DNA of 64,000 bases from Kitagawia praeruptora (GCA_037693485.1 CM075345.1:89176001-89240000); one strand, 5' to 3'. Shown: positions 1 to 10,091, counted from the first letter of the stretch. The notes: generated by a model not told the origin, from the letters alone. A program made the numbers and translations.

Positions 1-2
1 CC

Positions 3-1360
3 TTGAAGGGAACAGTGGGAGCAAGATTGAACTTAAAGAAGTTCGTAGAACACAAACTACTACGGTTCAAGAGGAAACTCCTGTTCAAACTAAACAACCT
101 TATGTGGTATAGTATTGACTCTGAGAAATGGCAAAGTGCCATGAAATCCGAAATGGATTCTATGTATGCCAACCTGGTATGGACCTTGGTTAAAGCACCT
201 GAGGATGTTAGACTAATTGGGTGCTAAAGGGTATACAAGAGAAAGATTGGAGTAGATGGCTAGGTGGAGACCTACAAGGCTAGGCTCGTGGCAAAAGGAT
301 TCAAACAAAGGCAATGGATTGACTTTGATGAAACTTTTCTGCCTGTAGCCTTACTCAAATCAATTTGGATTTTGCTTGTGATCCATAAATGGATTGAAGC
401 AAGCTTCTCGTAGATGGAATATCCATTTTGATGAGACAATCAAAGAGTTTGATTTTATCAAAAACATAGATGAACCATGTGTTTACAAGAAGGTTAGTGG
501 GAGCGCGGTAACATTTCTTGTGTTGTATGTGGATGACATACTTCTTATAGGAAATGACATACCGAAGTTGCAATCAGTCAAAGTGTGGCTATCAAAGAAC
601 TTCACTATGAAGGACTTGGGAAAGACATCCTAGATTCTCGGTATGAAGATCTATAGAGATAGATCGAGAAGAATTATAGGTCTTACCCAAGGTACATACA
701 TCGAGAAAGTGCTTAAAAGGTTTAGCATGAAAAACTCCACGATAGGTCTCATATCGATGAGCCGTGGAGTATCCCTTTCCGAGAAGATGTCTCATGAGAC
801 ACGTGAAGAAAGAGAGCGTATGAGTAAGATTCCTTATGCTTCGATAGTAGGATCTATCATGTACGCGATGTTATGTACTAGGCATGATATTGCTCATTCA
901 ATTAATTTGACGAGCAGATATCAGTCGGATCCAGGTGAAGACCATTGGAAAGAAGTGAAGAACATCATTAAGTACTTGTGAAGGACTAAGGATATTTTTC
1001 TTGTTTTTAGTGGATCTGAGTTGAAAAATAAAAGGGTTATACCTACTCTAGTTTTCAATCAGAAAGTGATGATAGCAAATCCATGTTAGGGTACATGTTT
1101 ACCTTGAAGGGTGGAGCGATTAGTTGGAAGAGTTCCAAACAGCCTACAACGGCTGACTCAACAGCGGAAGCAGAGTTTATAGATGTAAGTGACGCTACAA
1201 AACTGTTTTGTGGCGCTTTCTTTTGATTAGGGAGATCATTGAAAGTAGAGATGTCAACATTGAGAAAGTTGACATACATAACAACATAGCAGACCCACTC
1301 ACTAAGCCGCAATCTCAGATTCACTTCGATCGTCATAATGAGTGAATGGGTATTAGATAC
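3..1360 (+). pseudogene. copia pol remnant (RT and RNase H), broken
   Basis: This is the C-terminal part of a copia polyprotein that can no longer be translated whole. Readable pieces are 3-227 (start of RT, KSEMDSMYAN..VWTLV), 394-633 (RT core with YVDDILLIGND), 643-981 (RT thumb and connection, ending in a tether resembling YQSDPGEDHW) and RNase H relics to about 1345 (SWKSSKQ, then ADPLTKP-like). Stops and frameshifts separate the pieces. About 100 codons of RT between roughly 385 and 395, which should hold the first catalytic aspartate region, are deleted. It is a molecular fossil with no expected function. Confidence 0.8.
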
Positions 1361-1392
1361 CAGAGTGATTGGCTTTAGTACAAGTGGGAGAT

Positions 1393-2937
1393 TGAAAGAG
1401 TTTATCCTAAAATCCAATCATGCATGATGATTTAGGAAGAACTTTCTTGTATTCTTATTTGATTTCATTAACATTAATAAAAAATTTATTTGTTTTTATT
1501 ACGGGCTTTATCTATTTAAAGTGTCTTAAATAAGATGTTCCATAGTTTAGAGTAAAGCTTCTAGAATTATAATGAGATTATAATAGTGAGATCTAGAAGA
1601 TGATAACTCTAGACTTAAACAGTTCCTAATCATAGGATAACTAATCGGAAGTTAGTGAATCCGCAAAGATTGGTACATACTATGCTTGCTCCTTTAAGGA
1701 GGATGTCTGTTCTCATAGGCATTTGTGTGGTGACACTATAGCTAGTATGTAGGTGCTTATTATGGAATAAGTTCACTGAACATGACTCGATAAGTTGAAC
1801 AACTAATGGAGTTTACTCACGTGTCGATAGTTGTTCACTGAGTGATAGTTGTACAAGTGTCCTTAGACTTGAGATCGTTATAGTAATCTTGTATATAATG
1901 AACAATGCTTTTGTTTAGTGCTTAGTCTCAAGGACATCCATTAGGTCTATTCTGGGCATAGGGATTTGTGTATGGAGATAGTTAACGGTCAATAAAGGAT
2001 CTACCCCTTCCAGTAAAAGAAGAGAATATCCTATGTTATTCTTAGTATTCGAGTTCTGGAATCTCTGGCCAGAGTGTATGAAATTAGAAAGGAGTTTATA
2101 ATTTGCATTAATATGAACTTTGCATTATGAATAAGAATCATATGATTAAATTTGATAGGCTTGACACGAGTTCCATGCCTTGTATTTAATCGGGATATTG
2201 CAGGGTAGAGGGAATTGATTGTACGGTAACTAGCACTGACAGGTTCTTGGTATTCTAAGCAGTGAATTCATATTATCCGGATAGTCGCGATATGTTGAGA
2301 AGCATCACTCACGATGTAGAATAAATATAATTAATCAGTTAATTATATTTAATGAATTTTAGAATTCATATAAATAATAAATAAAAAGTTTATTATTATT
2401 TATTTCTACTACCGGCTTAATATTGAACCTACAGGATCACACCATAAAAAGATTAATTTATTGATGAAGGTATTTTGAGAGAGCAAGTTGTTTTAATAAT
2501 GATTAAAATTGTTTTAATTATTATTTAACATTTTATAAGATAAAGTGTAGGATTTATATATTAATATATAATGATATATTAATTATGAAAACCCTACATG
2601 AGCCCTATAAATAGAATGAGATGAGAATGAGTTTATATACTTTTGGTTTTTGTGAAAAACCTAGTTGCCTCCCTCATCTTCTTCATCTCCCTCTCTCTCT
2701 CTCAAACCTCCATTTTTATAAAAGCTTAGTTTTATAAAAAGCTTCGTCGAAGAATTAATCTTGGTGGATACCGGTAGAGTGCTTCACACTCTGAGGAGCA
2801 ATTGCTAAAACACCATTTTGTAAAGCTTCGATTTCAAGGTATGGTTTCGATTCCTCCGCTATTTCATTTTTATATGCTTTTCTATATGCACGATACATGG
2901 TTTTTACGGAATAATTGTTATACCGCGCTTCCGCTCA
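1393..2937 (+). repeat. 3' LTR of element E (approximate right end)
   Basis: The LTR is placed to start at TGAAAGAG directly after the polypurine tract. The right end is set at a CA in the sequence cgcttccgctca. The 5' LTR is outside the window, so the end cannot be confirmed by comparison. The LTR holds a TATA box and a pyrimidine-rich CTCTCT leader near 2690. Confidence 0.5.
2606..2613 (+). promoter_or_regulatory. TATA box in LTR of element E
   Basis: TATAAATA sits in the sequence gccctataaatagaatgag, about two thirds into the LTR. That is the usual place for the U3 promoter. A CT-rich leader follows some 80 bases downstream. Confidence 0.55.
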
Positions 2938-3392
2938 TCCGTAAATTCCTTCACGTGTAAGGAACGATAATGGGCCTCCTCGTGGGTTTCTCGAACTCAA
3001 CCTACGAACTGAATCGAGTTCGTGTAAGGTTTTTCAATTTAATCATTTATTTTTTACTATTTTCTCGATCCTTCTAGAATTCTCCTTTAGATTCTACAAG
3101 CTTCCACGAGCTTCTAGATCTTGGGCCTTTATTTGGGCCTATGGGCCTTAACCGGTTATAACCGGTTGCTTTAGCACCTTAACCGGCTGAATGACCGGCT
3201 ATACCTTGTATAAAAGAGTGAGAAGTGAACTTCATTTTTACTTCACTCAAATATTTCAATAAAGCTTCTCTCTAGAGCTCCTAGTTTCAAGTAATTTCCG
3301 GCAAGAAGTTTCCGGCCAAAGCTCTCCTTTCTGGGTGGTTTCTAGGTTTTCCTTTGAAGATCATTTTTGGAGCATTCATTCGAAGAGCATCA
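2938..3392 (+). promoter_or_regulatory. Upstream region of the antisense-type ORF, with palindrome and TATA box
   Basis: This stretch carries no ORF of interest. It contains an 18-base perfect palindrome, AACCGGTTATAACCGGTT (3150-3167), two further ACCGG half sites nearby (about 3180-3200), and a TATA box TATAAAAG at 3209-3216. The expected transcription start is near 3240, and the first ATG in good context (atcaATGGC) is at 3393. This arrangement looks like a self-contained promoter for the following ORF; that role is inferred. Confidence 0.45.
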
Positions 3393-4135
3393 ATGGCAGA
3401 TGATAGAGAAGCGAGGAGACTCATCAAAATGAGTGCATCATCACGAGGTACCTCTTTCCCTCCTATCCGTTCAAAATATACTTCCTTGATTGACATGATT
3501 AACCAAAGAGGAGATGAATATCCCTCTGTTTCTGCATTAGATTCGTATAATCATCATTCGAAGTTCTTTGATGTTGAAAAAGTTAGAAAGTTTAATAAAC
3601 TCTTCAACGTTCGTTCCCCTTTAAAATTAGTCCCAGCTGAACCAGGGGATCGTTCTTGTCATTGGAAACCCCATGCCCTTTGCATTTATAAGGATGCTAT
3701 CATGGTTGGGCTTCGTTTCCCTTTTCATAATTTTATTCCCACTTTGCTAGCGGATGTTCAAATAAATCCCTGCTAGTTAGTTCCAAATGCTTGGAGAGCC
3801 ATTCTTTGCTTCACGGTTCTCTGCTTAAAAAACAATTTCCCACTAACTGTCCCCTCTTTAGGAAGATCTTTCAATTTAAAAATAGTGCAATCACTTATCC
3901 TGGCTGGGTATATATCAGCCTTCGTGCTACGATCCCCAATATTTACGATCCCTCTTCAATCCCTGATAATAACCCTAAATGGAAAGAAGAGTTTATGTAC
4001 CTTATGTGGGAGGGGGTGATTGGGGCACCCTCTTCCGTAGCTCTTTTGGGAAGGTAATCGATGGAAATCCAGATGATATCGAACTGGATGACGCCGAAAA
4101 AGCTGCTTTCGATACCCTTACTGCAGACAAAGGGG
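3393..4135 (+). pseudogene. Retrotransposon accessory ORF ('putative gypsy type transposon' family), 5' part
   Basis: The translation (MADDREARRL..., then a segment with LVPNAWRAI, PGWVYISLR and KWKEEFMYL) matches the plant-specific family known as putative gypsy type transposon (PF04195), recalled from memory and not searched. In Grande-like Tat elements this gene lies antisense to pol. Start 3393 is preferred over an upstream ATG because of its better context. An in-frame TAG at 3774-3776 replaces a conserved residue before LVPNAW, and a frameshift follows near 3840. The gene is then split by element A at 4135; its 3' part resumes at 11703. Confidence 0.7.
4131..4135 (+). repeat. Target site duplication AGGGG, left copy (element A)
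   Basis: AGGGG directly precedes the TG of the left LTR and is repeated at 11703-11707 after the CA of the right LTR. A 5-bp duplication is typical of LTR element integration. Confidence 0.9.
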
Positions 4136-4371
4136 TGATAAGTGGATTTTTATCCACTTGGAACGCCTTATTTCGACTTAAATTGATAGCTTTGTTCTCA
4201 AGTATTTGTGTTTTTTTAATATGTTTTGTGAGAAATTGTGCAGGATGTATTCCAGGTGTGGATATTGCTTTTAGGAGGTGATATATGATATGTAGTGTCA
4301 AGAAGATCAAGTGTGGAGTTGCAATCAATAGCAGAAGAAGCAATCAGCAAAATGCAGTCTGTCAGCATGCC

Positions 4372-4497
4372 TTGGGCGCGGGCGCGCGGAGAGAAGAAGG
4401 AACTGGGCGCGGGCGCGCGGGACGAATTGGCTGGCAGAGTTGCGCGCGCGGGCGCGGTGGCTGTAGCTTTGGCTGCGCGCGGCCGCGCGGGGGACGG
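4372..4497 (+). repeat. GC-rich CpG island of degenerate tandem units inside the LTR
   Basis: About 125 bp consist of four GCGCGGGCGCG-like cores spaced roughly 32-35 bp apart, for example GGGCGCGGGCGCGCGG twice. The surrounding LTR is AT-rich. The identical island recurs in the 3' LTR at about 10328-10453. It lies some 210 bp upstream of the TATA box, so it could be a promoter or methylation element; this is inference. Confidence 0.8.
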
Positions 4498-4705
4498 CAG
4501 AAAGTTCCTGGAATCGTATTTTAATTAGGAAATTGCCGTTTTCTTCTCCTAATTCAGATAGCAATTGTTGTGGACGATTTGAAGCTTCTGGAATTCAACT
4601 TAAATAAGGGAATTGCAATTCTATTGCAATTAAAGATGGAAAATTACCGGAATTCTATCCTATTTCAAATACGGTAATCGCTTGGTCAAGGAGGCACTTG
4701 GGGGC

Positions 4706-4713
4706 TATAAATA
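4706..4713 (+). promoter_or_regulatory. TATA box of element A 5' LTR
   Basis: TATAAATA in ggggctataaatacacacc. The copy in the 3' LTR is at 10662-10669. Transcription would run into the Gag-PR ORF. Confidence 0.65.
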
Positions 4714-5752
4714 CACACCTTGGGGCACAGAAAAATAACAATCTACACATCCTACACACATAATTCGTTCAGAGCAAGAAGGGAGAGAAGCCAAGGCGAG
4801 GATCGTGACAACAAGAAGATCTAGACATAGTTTTCTTGTATTCCTTTGTTAGGCGTATCTTGTGGATGCTCATTACTTTTCCGGATTTGTTCGCTACACC
4901 TTATTTTATTATTGATTTATTCATCATCTTCTTTATCTTGTTTACTACCATGCTTTCATCAAATCCCATGGTGACGAGAGGTTCGATTATGAACTAATCG
5001 TTATCGTGGGGTCCTAGTGGATTTATCTATGTAGCTTAGTAGTTTGCATGCCTTAGAGATTTATGTGTGGTGAATTATTGATATCCTTGTATGGTTGTGC
5101 TTATTGAATTTAGGTGCGTCGCGAACATCTAATTTGTTAATCTCTTGCTAAACGAGAGTGGATCTTGAGATTTAGAACTTGCCATGCTAGCATAGGATAG
5201 GTTGATGTTAATCATCATGATTTGTGGCATGAATAGAGATATTATGCTACCCTATGTGATCTAAGTGAATAACTTGTGCTTCAACCTTTATGTTTTCAAA
5301 TTCTATAGAGATATAGGGTCTAAACATAATAGGTGACTATTCATCTTCTATCTCTTTTGTGGATGTATGCTTAGATTGGTACTAGTATACCGAGAGGTAA
5401 CTTTTACTCTTTTCGTGTTGTTCGATCAGATATCAAAACCATCGCATGTTTTAATCGAAGGCTGCAACTCTAAGTGAAGTAGATAATGAAACTAGGATTC
5501 CATGTTTATTCTCATATAAGTAATTCGATTTTAACTCTAGTTAATTAGTTAATTGTTAGTTATTAATTTGCATCTTAGTTTAATTTAGTTAATCAAACCC
5601 TATTTGTTATTTTCTTAGCAGTGAATTAAAACCATACATTATTGCATAGACATATTTTCTGAGTAAAACTTAACCAAGATCTCTGTGGAACGAACTTTAA
5701 TTGTATTACTTGTGACTACGTGCGCTTGCGTGAGTTTAGCATAACAAGTTTT

Positions 5753-5770
5753 TGGCGCCGCTGCCGGGGA
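5753..5770 (+). other. Primer binding site (tRNA-Asp type) of element A
   Basis: TGGCGCCGCTGCCGGGGA begins six bases after the 5' LTR. It resembles the tRNA-Asp 3' end used by Athila elements (usually CGTTGCC; here CGCTGCC). Confidence 0.8.
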
Positions 5771-5884
5771 TCATCGGTGTTTTTATTTCAGTTTATGTGT
5801 TTGTCAATAGTGGTCGTTAGCGTTCACTGACTCGGATTTTTACTTAATTTGTTGTTTCGTGGTGTTTCAGGTACTTGAGTTTGT

Positions 5885-8542
5885 ATGCAAACACGTTCGC
5901 AAGCTCGATTACTTAAACTGGCAGAAGACGATCTTGTTGAGAATATAGAGAATAAGGAAGAGGAGACTGAAACTACAGTAGCAATGGCAGATGCAGCAGC
6001 AGCTAAGGCTTTGAAGGACTATTCTCAGCCGAAACTCAATGATATTCAATCTAGCATTGTTAGGCCAGCTATTGCAGCTAACAACTTTGAGATCAGGCCG
6101 GGCACAATTCAGATGGTGCAGAATTCAGTCCAGTTTGGGGGAGCTACTACAGAGGATCCAAACATGCATGTTCGGGACTTTATTGAAATCTGCGACACTT
6201 TCAAGTGTAATGGTGTGACGGATGATGCTATCAGGTTGAGGCTTTTCCCATTCTCTCTGAGGGATAAGGCTAAGAGCTGGCTACACTCTCTACCACCTGG
6301 TTCCATTACTACATGGGAAGATCTTGCTCAGAAGTTCCTTACTAAATTCTTTCCTATGGCGAAAACTGCAGCAATAAGGAACCAGTTAACTCAATTTCAA
6401 CAACAATCTGGCGAGTCCTTGTGTGAGGCTTGGGAACGCTACAAGGAGATGCTAAGGAAGTGTCCTCATCATGGCATGCCTGATTGGATGGTTATCAATG
6501 GATTCTACAATGGGTTGGGAGCACAATCTAGACCTTTGCTAGATGCAGCATCAGGTGGAGCTTTGTGGGCAAAGAGCTATGATGAAGCTTATGAACTTAT
6601 TGAGATGATGGCTGCTAATGAATATCAGAATCCAACCCAGAGACTTTCTCAAGGCAAGGTAGCAGGAGTTTTGGAAGTAGATACAGCTTCAATGATTACG
6701 GCTCAGTTGAAGGCTCTTGCTATGAAGGTGGATTCGCTTGCTAATTATGGAGTTCAGCAGGTGGCTAGTGTTTGTGAGTTATGTGCGGGCGCACATGAGA
6801 CAAGTCAATGTGCTATCTCTTCTGAATCAGCACAGTTCGTGAGTAATTTCCAGAGACCTGCTGTACCGGTTCCAGCCACTTATCATCCTAATAATAGGAA
6901 TCATCCTAATTTCAGCTGGAGCAACAATCAGAATACTCAACAATCTTATCAGCAAGCAAAGCCGTATAATCAGGGATATCAGCAATCTTATAGGGCACCA
7001 TATCAACCCCCAGGATTTCAGCAGCAACAACCTCAGACTCAGGTGGGGCAATCATCTAATGATAAATCTGATGAGATGTGGTTAGCATTGAAGAACCTAC
7101 AAGCTGGTCAGAAGCTCTTGGAAACTCAGATAGGACAGATTGCAAGTGCCTTACTTAGTAGGCAACCAGGAACTCTTCCTAGTGATACAGAGACTAATCC
7201 AGGCAGGAGGGAAAGCAAGGAACAGGTCAATGCAGTTACTTTGCGATCAGGAAGGGTCACATCATATCCTAAATCAGCCACTAAGGAGGATGAAGAAGTG
7301 CAAAATGAGCAAGTCGAAAAATCTGCATTGCCCGAAAGTGAGAAATCTGACTTGGTAGGTGATCAGCTTGATGATGAATTAGAGAATAGCAAGAAACCTG
7401 TTGGAAAGACTACTCCGGAGCAATCTTCAATGAATAATCAGATCTATCCACCTCCACCATTCCCTGGACGTTTGAAGAAGAGTCAAGAAAAACAGTTTCA
7501 GAAATTCATGGATGTCTTCAAGAAACTGTCCATTAACATTCCTTTTGTTGAAGCGTTGGAGCAGATGCCAAGATATGCTAAGTTCATGAAGGATATTTTG
7601 TCAAGGAAGAGAAGGTTGGAAGATTTTGAAACAGTAGCTTTGACGGAGGAGTGTAGTGCTGTTCTGCAACAGAAATTGCCTCCGAAATTGAAAGATCCGG
7701 GAAGTTTCACTATTCCATGTACTATTGGCAACCTTTCATTCGGCAAATGTTTATGTGATTTGGGAGCTAGCATCAATCTCATGCCCTTGTCTGTTTTCAA
7801 GCAACTTGGTCTACCGGAGCCGAAGCCGACTAACATCTCTTTGCAGTTGGCTGACAGGACGATCACTTATCCGAGGGGTATAGTAGAGGATGTTTTGGTA
7901 AAAGTTGATAAGTTCATCTTCCCAGCTGATTTTGTGATCTTGGATTTTGAAGAAGATAAGAAGATTCCCATAATCTTGGGAAGACCGTTCTTGGCTACAG
8001 GAAAGACTTTGATTGATGTGCAAAAAGGAGAGCTTACAATGAGGGTGCAAGATCAGAGTGTCACCTTTAATGTGTTCAAGGCCATGAAATTTCCGACAGA
8101 TGATGAAGAGTGTTGTAGTGTGGAAACGGTTGATACGGGTCAGAGAAAGAAGTTGGACACACACTTGCTCAAACATTACATCACTGATTCCATTGACAGT
8201 TCTTCAGTTCGAGATCTCTCGAATGTCAAGCTTGGAAAACTTCCATCCCATTTGAAATATGTCCTGCTGAATGATGAGTTGGTGATTTTTAAAGTGTGTC
8301 CAGATAATGTGTTAAGAAGGTGGATCATGGATGATGAGGTAGAGGAGTGTTCTTCTCAATCAACTGTGAAGCAAAAGCACCTTAGAGGCGTGAAGAAGAA
8401 AAAGAAAAAGTCGATTGGAGGAAGAGGCAAAGTGAAGTATGATTTAGAGAAGATGTGGGAAGATAGCAAGAAGGTTGTCAAACAATGGGTGAATGGTCCT
8501 TCTGTTAAGGATGAGTCGAATGCAATCTTCGAGCCACCATGA
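5885..8542 (+). CDS. Gag-protease polyprotein of element A (885 aa, intact)
   Basis: An uninterrupted ORF starting at ATG (MQTRSQ). Residues about 60-240 are an Athila-type capsid/Gag domain (FEIRP, RLRLFPFSLRDKAKSWL, KFFP, ESLCEAWERYKE, GFYNGL). A CX2CX3HX4C zinc-knuckle-like motif (CELCAGAHETSQC) lies near 297-309 and a Q/P/Y-rich linker near 320-395. An aspartic protease with active-site DLGAS is at about 625, followed by ILGRPFL. Gag would form particles and package RNA; PR would cleave Gag. The last ~117 residues (from SIDSSSVRDLS, 769-885) end in a lysine run (RGVKKKKKK) and replace the RT expected in Athila. The ORF ends in a stop with no frameshift into pol. The same tail is found in element B. 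Confidence 0.93.
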   Translation: MQTRSQARLLKLAEDDLVENIENKEEETETTVAMADAAAAKALKDYSQPKLNDIQSSIVRPAIAANNFEIRPGTIQMVQNSVQFGGATTEDPNMHVRDFIEICDTFKCNGVTDDAIRLRLFPFSLRDKAKSWLHSLPPGSITTWEDLAQKFLTKFFPMAKTAAIRNQLTQFQQQSGESLCEAWERYKEMLRKCPHHGMPDWMVINGFYNGLGAQSRPLLDAASGGALWAKSYDEAYELIEMMAANEYQNPTQRLSQGKVAGVLEVDTASMITAQLKALAMKVDSLANYGVQQVASVCELCAGAHETSQCAISSESAQFVSNFQRPAVPVPATYHPNNRNHPNFSWSNNQNTQQSYQQAKPYNQGYQQSYRAPYQPPGFQQQQPQTQVGQSSNDKSDEMWLALKNLQAGQKLLETQIGQIASALLSRQPGTLPSDTETNPGRRESKEQVNAVTLRSGRVTSYPKSATKEDEEVQNEQVEKSALPESEKSDLVGDQLDDELENSKKPVGKTTPEQSSMNNQIYPPPPFPGRLKKSQEKQFQKFMDVFKKLSINIPFVEALEQMPRYAKFMKDILSRKRRLEDFETVALTEECSAVLQQKLPPKLKDPGSFTIPCTIGNLSFGKCLCDLGASINLMPLSVFKQLGLPEPKPTNISLQLADRTITYPRGIVEDVLVKVDKFIFPADFVILDFEEDKKIPIILGRPFLATGKTLIDVQKGELTMRVQDQSVTFNVFKAMKFPTDDEECCSVETVDTGQRKKLDTHLLKHYITDSIDSSSVRDLSNVKLGKLPSHLKYVLLNDELVIFKVCPDNVLRRWIMDDEVEECSSQSTVKQKHLRGVKKKKKKSIGGRGKVKYDLEKMWEDSKKVVKQWVNGPSVKDESNAIFEPP

Positions 8543-8568
8543 TTTGAATCATATTTGTCCGGCTAAAT

Positions 8569-8603
8569 GACGTTAACGACAGCGCTTCTTGGGAGGCAAC
8601 CCA
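8569..8603 (+). other. Post-ORF conserved hairpin motif (element A)
   Basis: GACGTTAACGAC, then AGCGCTTCTTGGGAGGCAAC and CCA. The last part folds as TGGG-AGGCAA-CCCA. The same motif follows the Gag-PR stop of element B on the other strand (37005-37038), so it is conserved between families. Confidence 0.7.
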
Positions 8604-9267
8604 TGTGTTTCGGTATTTTCAGGTATGTTTTCTGTGATCACTCGTATTTACTTCCATTCAATGCGGACATTGAATCTTTCAAGTTTGGGGGATGCGTAGT
8701 TTATGTGTAGTAATTATGTGTTCATGTAGGATATCATGTTTTGCATATTAGTTGTAAGTCATGCATTTTATGTTCGTATTATCTATGTTTGTTTCATATA
8801 GGACATTTTGTTTTATTTTCGTACACCATGTGAGTTTTCATGTTAGTTGCATTTTCATGGCATGCATTTTTCATGATCCCTTAAAATGAGCTGATTCTGA
8901 TTGATAGGTAGATGTTGATTTGAGTGTGATGATAATGAGTAGAGGGCTGATTTATAGTTCCTAGGTAATTGACTTGCATGTTCAGGAACAAAATTTTTAC
9001 ACAGTCTCATTGGGGTGCTTTTGGGGGTAGGTTGGAGTCATGCATGTTGGATGTTTTGAGATTTAATCACTTGTTTATTCTTAGAATTTTCGTTATTCCC
9101 TTTATAGCGTAGGAACATTAAAATCTAAGTTTGGGGGAAAACAGGAATTTCATGCTAGTTGTTAATAGTTGTTAATAATGGCTAGGTGTCAATTGGCTAG
9201 TAGCCAGCTCATATTTATATGAGTAGTCTAGGGTTGGAAATGAGAAAGGCTCATTCCAGATTGCGTA

Positions 9268-9340
9268 AATAAAAAAAAATCAGGAAAAAAAAAAGAGAAA
9301 AAAAAAAAAAAGGAAAAAAAAAAAAAAAAAAAAAAAAAAA
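9268..9340 (+). repeat. A-rich tract in element A
   Basis: About 73 bp of almost pure A with a few G and one CAGG. It lies about 750 bp upstream of the 3' LTR. Element B has a matching A-rich tract (T-rich on the plus strand, 35121-35174) about 800 bp from its own 3' LTR. Confidence 0.8.
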
Positions 9341-10078
9341 GAGTCGAGTTTTGTTTGTTTATATGCAAAATTAACCAGAGTGAGCTCTTTAATACTCGAG
9401 TTATTAAGTCCGAGGGGACTTAGTCCTAGTGACCTAAGGCTTTTATAGTCTGGGATCCTGCTGACCTAACACTCGCTACATGGGTATTATTGTATAAGCC
9501 TTTAGGGGTCTCATTCATTGCACGGTTAAATAAGCATGCGTATTGTATATGTAGTGTCGTAGCATAGTAATAAAGCATGAGTTTCTGTCTACCTTGGATA
9601 AGGGTGGAGGTGTTCCTAGGTTATGAAGTGTCTACAGTCTATTCTAGTTATAAACCTGTGATTGTCTTGACGGAAAGCATGTATGATTTTTGACCTATTT
9701 CTGGGGGTATTTCTGATGAGCATTGCACACACGCACGTTTCTGTCATGTACTGTTAGTATACGGGGATTTAGTCGAGCTCTGCTTGGATTTGTTGCATTC
9801 GTTGAGATATTTGCTTGTTAGTTGGTTTTGGTGAGTTTGAAGGGGATCTTGCATTTTTCATATTAGTTGCATTCATGCATTTGCATTGCATTAGGTTAAA
9901 TGGATTTTGTGGGTACATTCGCTATAGGCCCTCACGAGACCTTACTCGTCCACTAGGGCTGCCTAGGGGTTTAAAGGGCTTGTTGCATATGCCAAATGCA
10001 ACCGTGATCACCTACGGAAGTGGTACTAGCTAGTTGTATATATTTTTGTTGTTTATGCTTGAGGACAAGCATCGGTTT

Positions 10079-10089
10079 AAGTTTGGGGG
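10079..10089 (+). other. Polypurine tract of element A
   Basis: AAGTTTGGGGG, two bases before the TG of the 3' LTR. It should prime plus-strand DNA synthesis. Confidence 0.8.
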
Positions 10090-10091
10090 TG

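Larger units (their letters stand above)
1..2937 (+). mobile_element. Ty1/copia LTR retrotransposon fragment (element E), 3' half
   Basis: The left edge of the window cuts into a decayed plus-strand copia element. RT and RNase H relics are followed by a polypurine tract (caagtgggag, 1381-1390) and a 3' LTR. The order RT then RNase H with no integrase after it, and the YVDD motif, show copia. The wording of the RT (GLKQAS-like, YVDDILLIGND, IPYAS.VGSIMYAMLCTR) resembles the Tork/TAR-Angela lineages; lineage is inferred. The 5' LTR, gag and most of pol lie outside the window, and the right end is approximate. Confidence 0.8.
4136..5746 (+). repeat. 5' LTR of element A
   Basis: TGATAAGTGG...TAGCATAACA, 1611 bp, essentially identical to 10092-11702. 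It opens with an exact hairpin (AAGTGGAT TTTT ATCCACTT, 4140-4159), carries a very GC-rich island (about 4372-4497) and a TATA box at 4706-4713. Confidence 0.95.
8543..10091 (+). other. 3' non-coding domain of element A
   Basis: About 1.55 kb without coding potential. It contains a post-ORF hairpin (8569-8603), three AAGTTTGGGGG polypurine-like tracts (8681-8691, 9127-9137, 10079-10089), an A-rich tract (9268-9340), a block of about 140 nt conserved with element B (9893-10030), and gcttgaggacaagc just before the true polypurine tract. Short ORFs here look spurious. Confidence 0.8.

Noticed and set aside
4285..4564. Small ORFs in the GC island of the element A LTR (and again at 10241-10520)
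   Set aside because: Arginine/alanine-rich text from CG repeats, open in three frames at once, as expected from composition alone.
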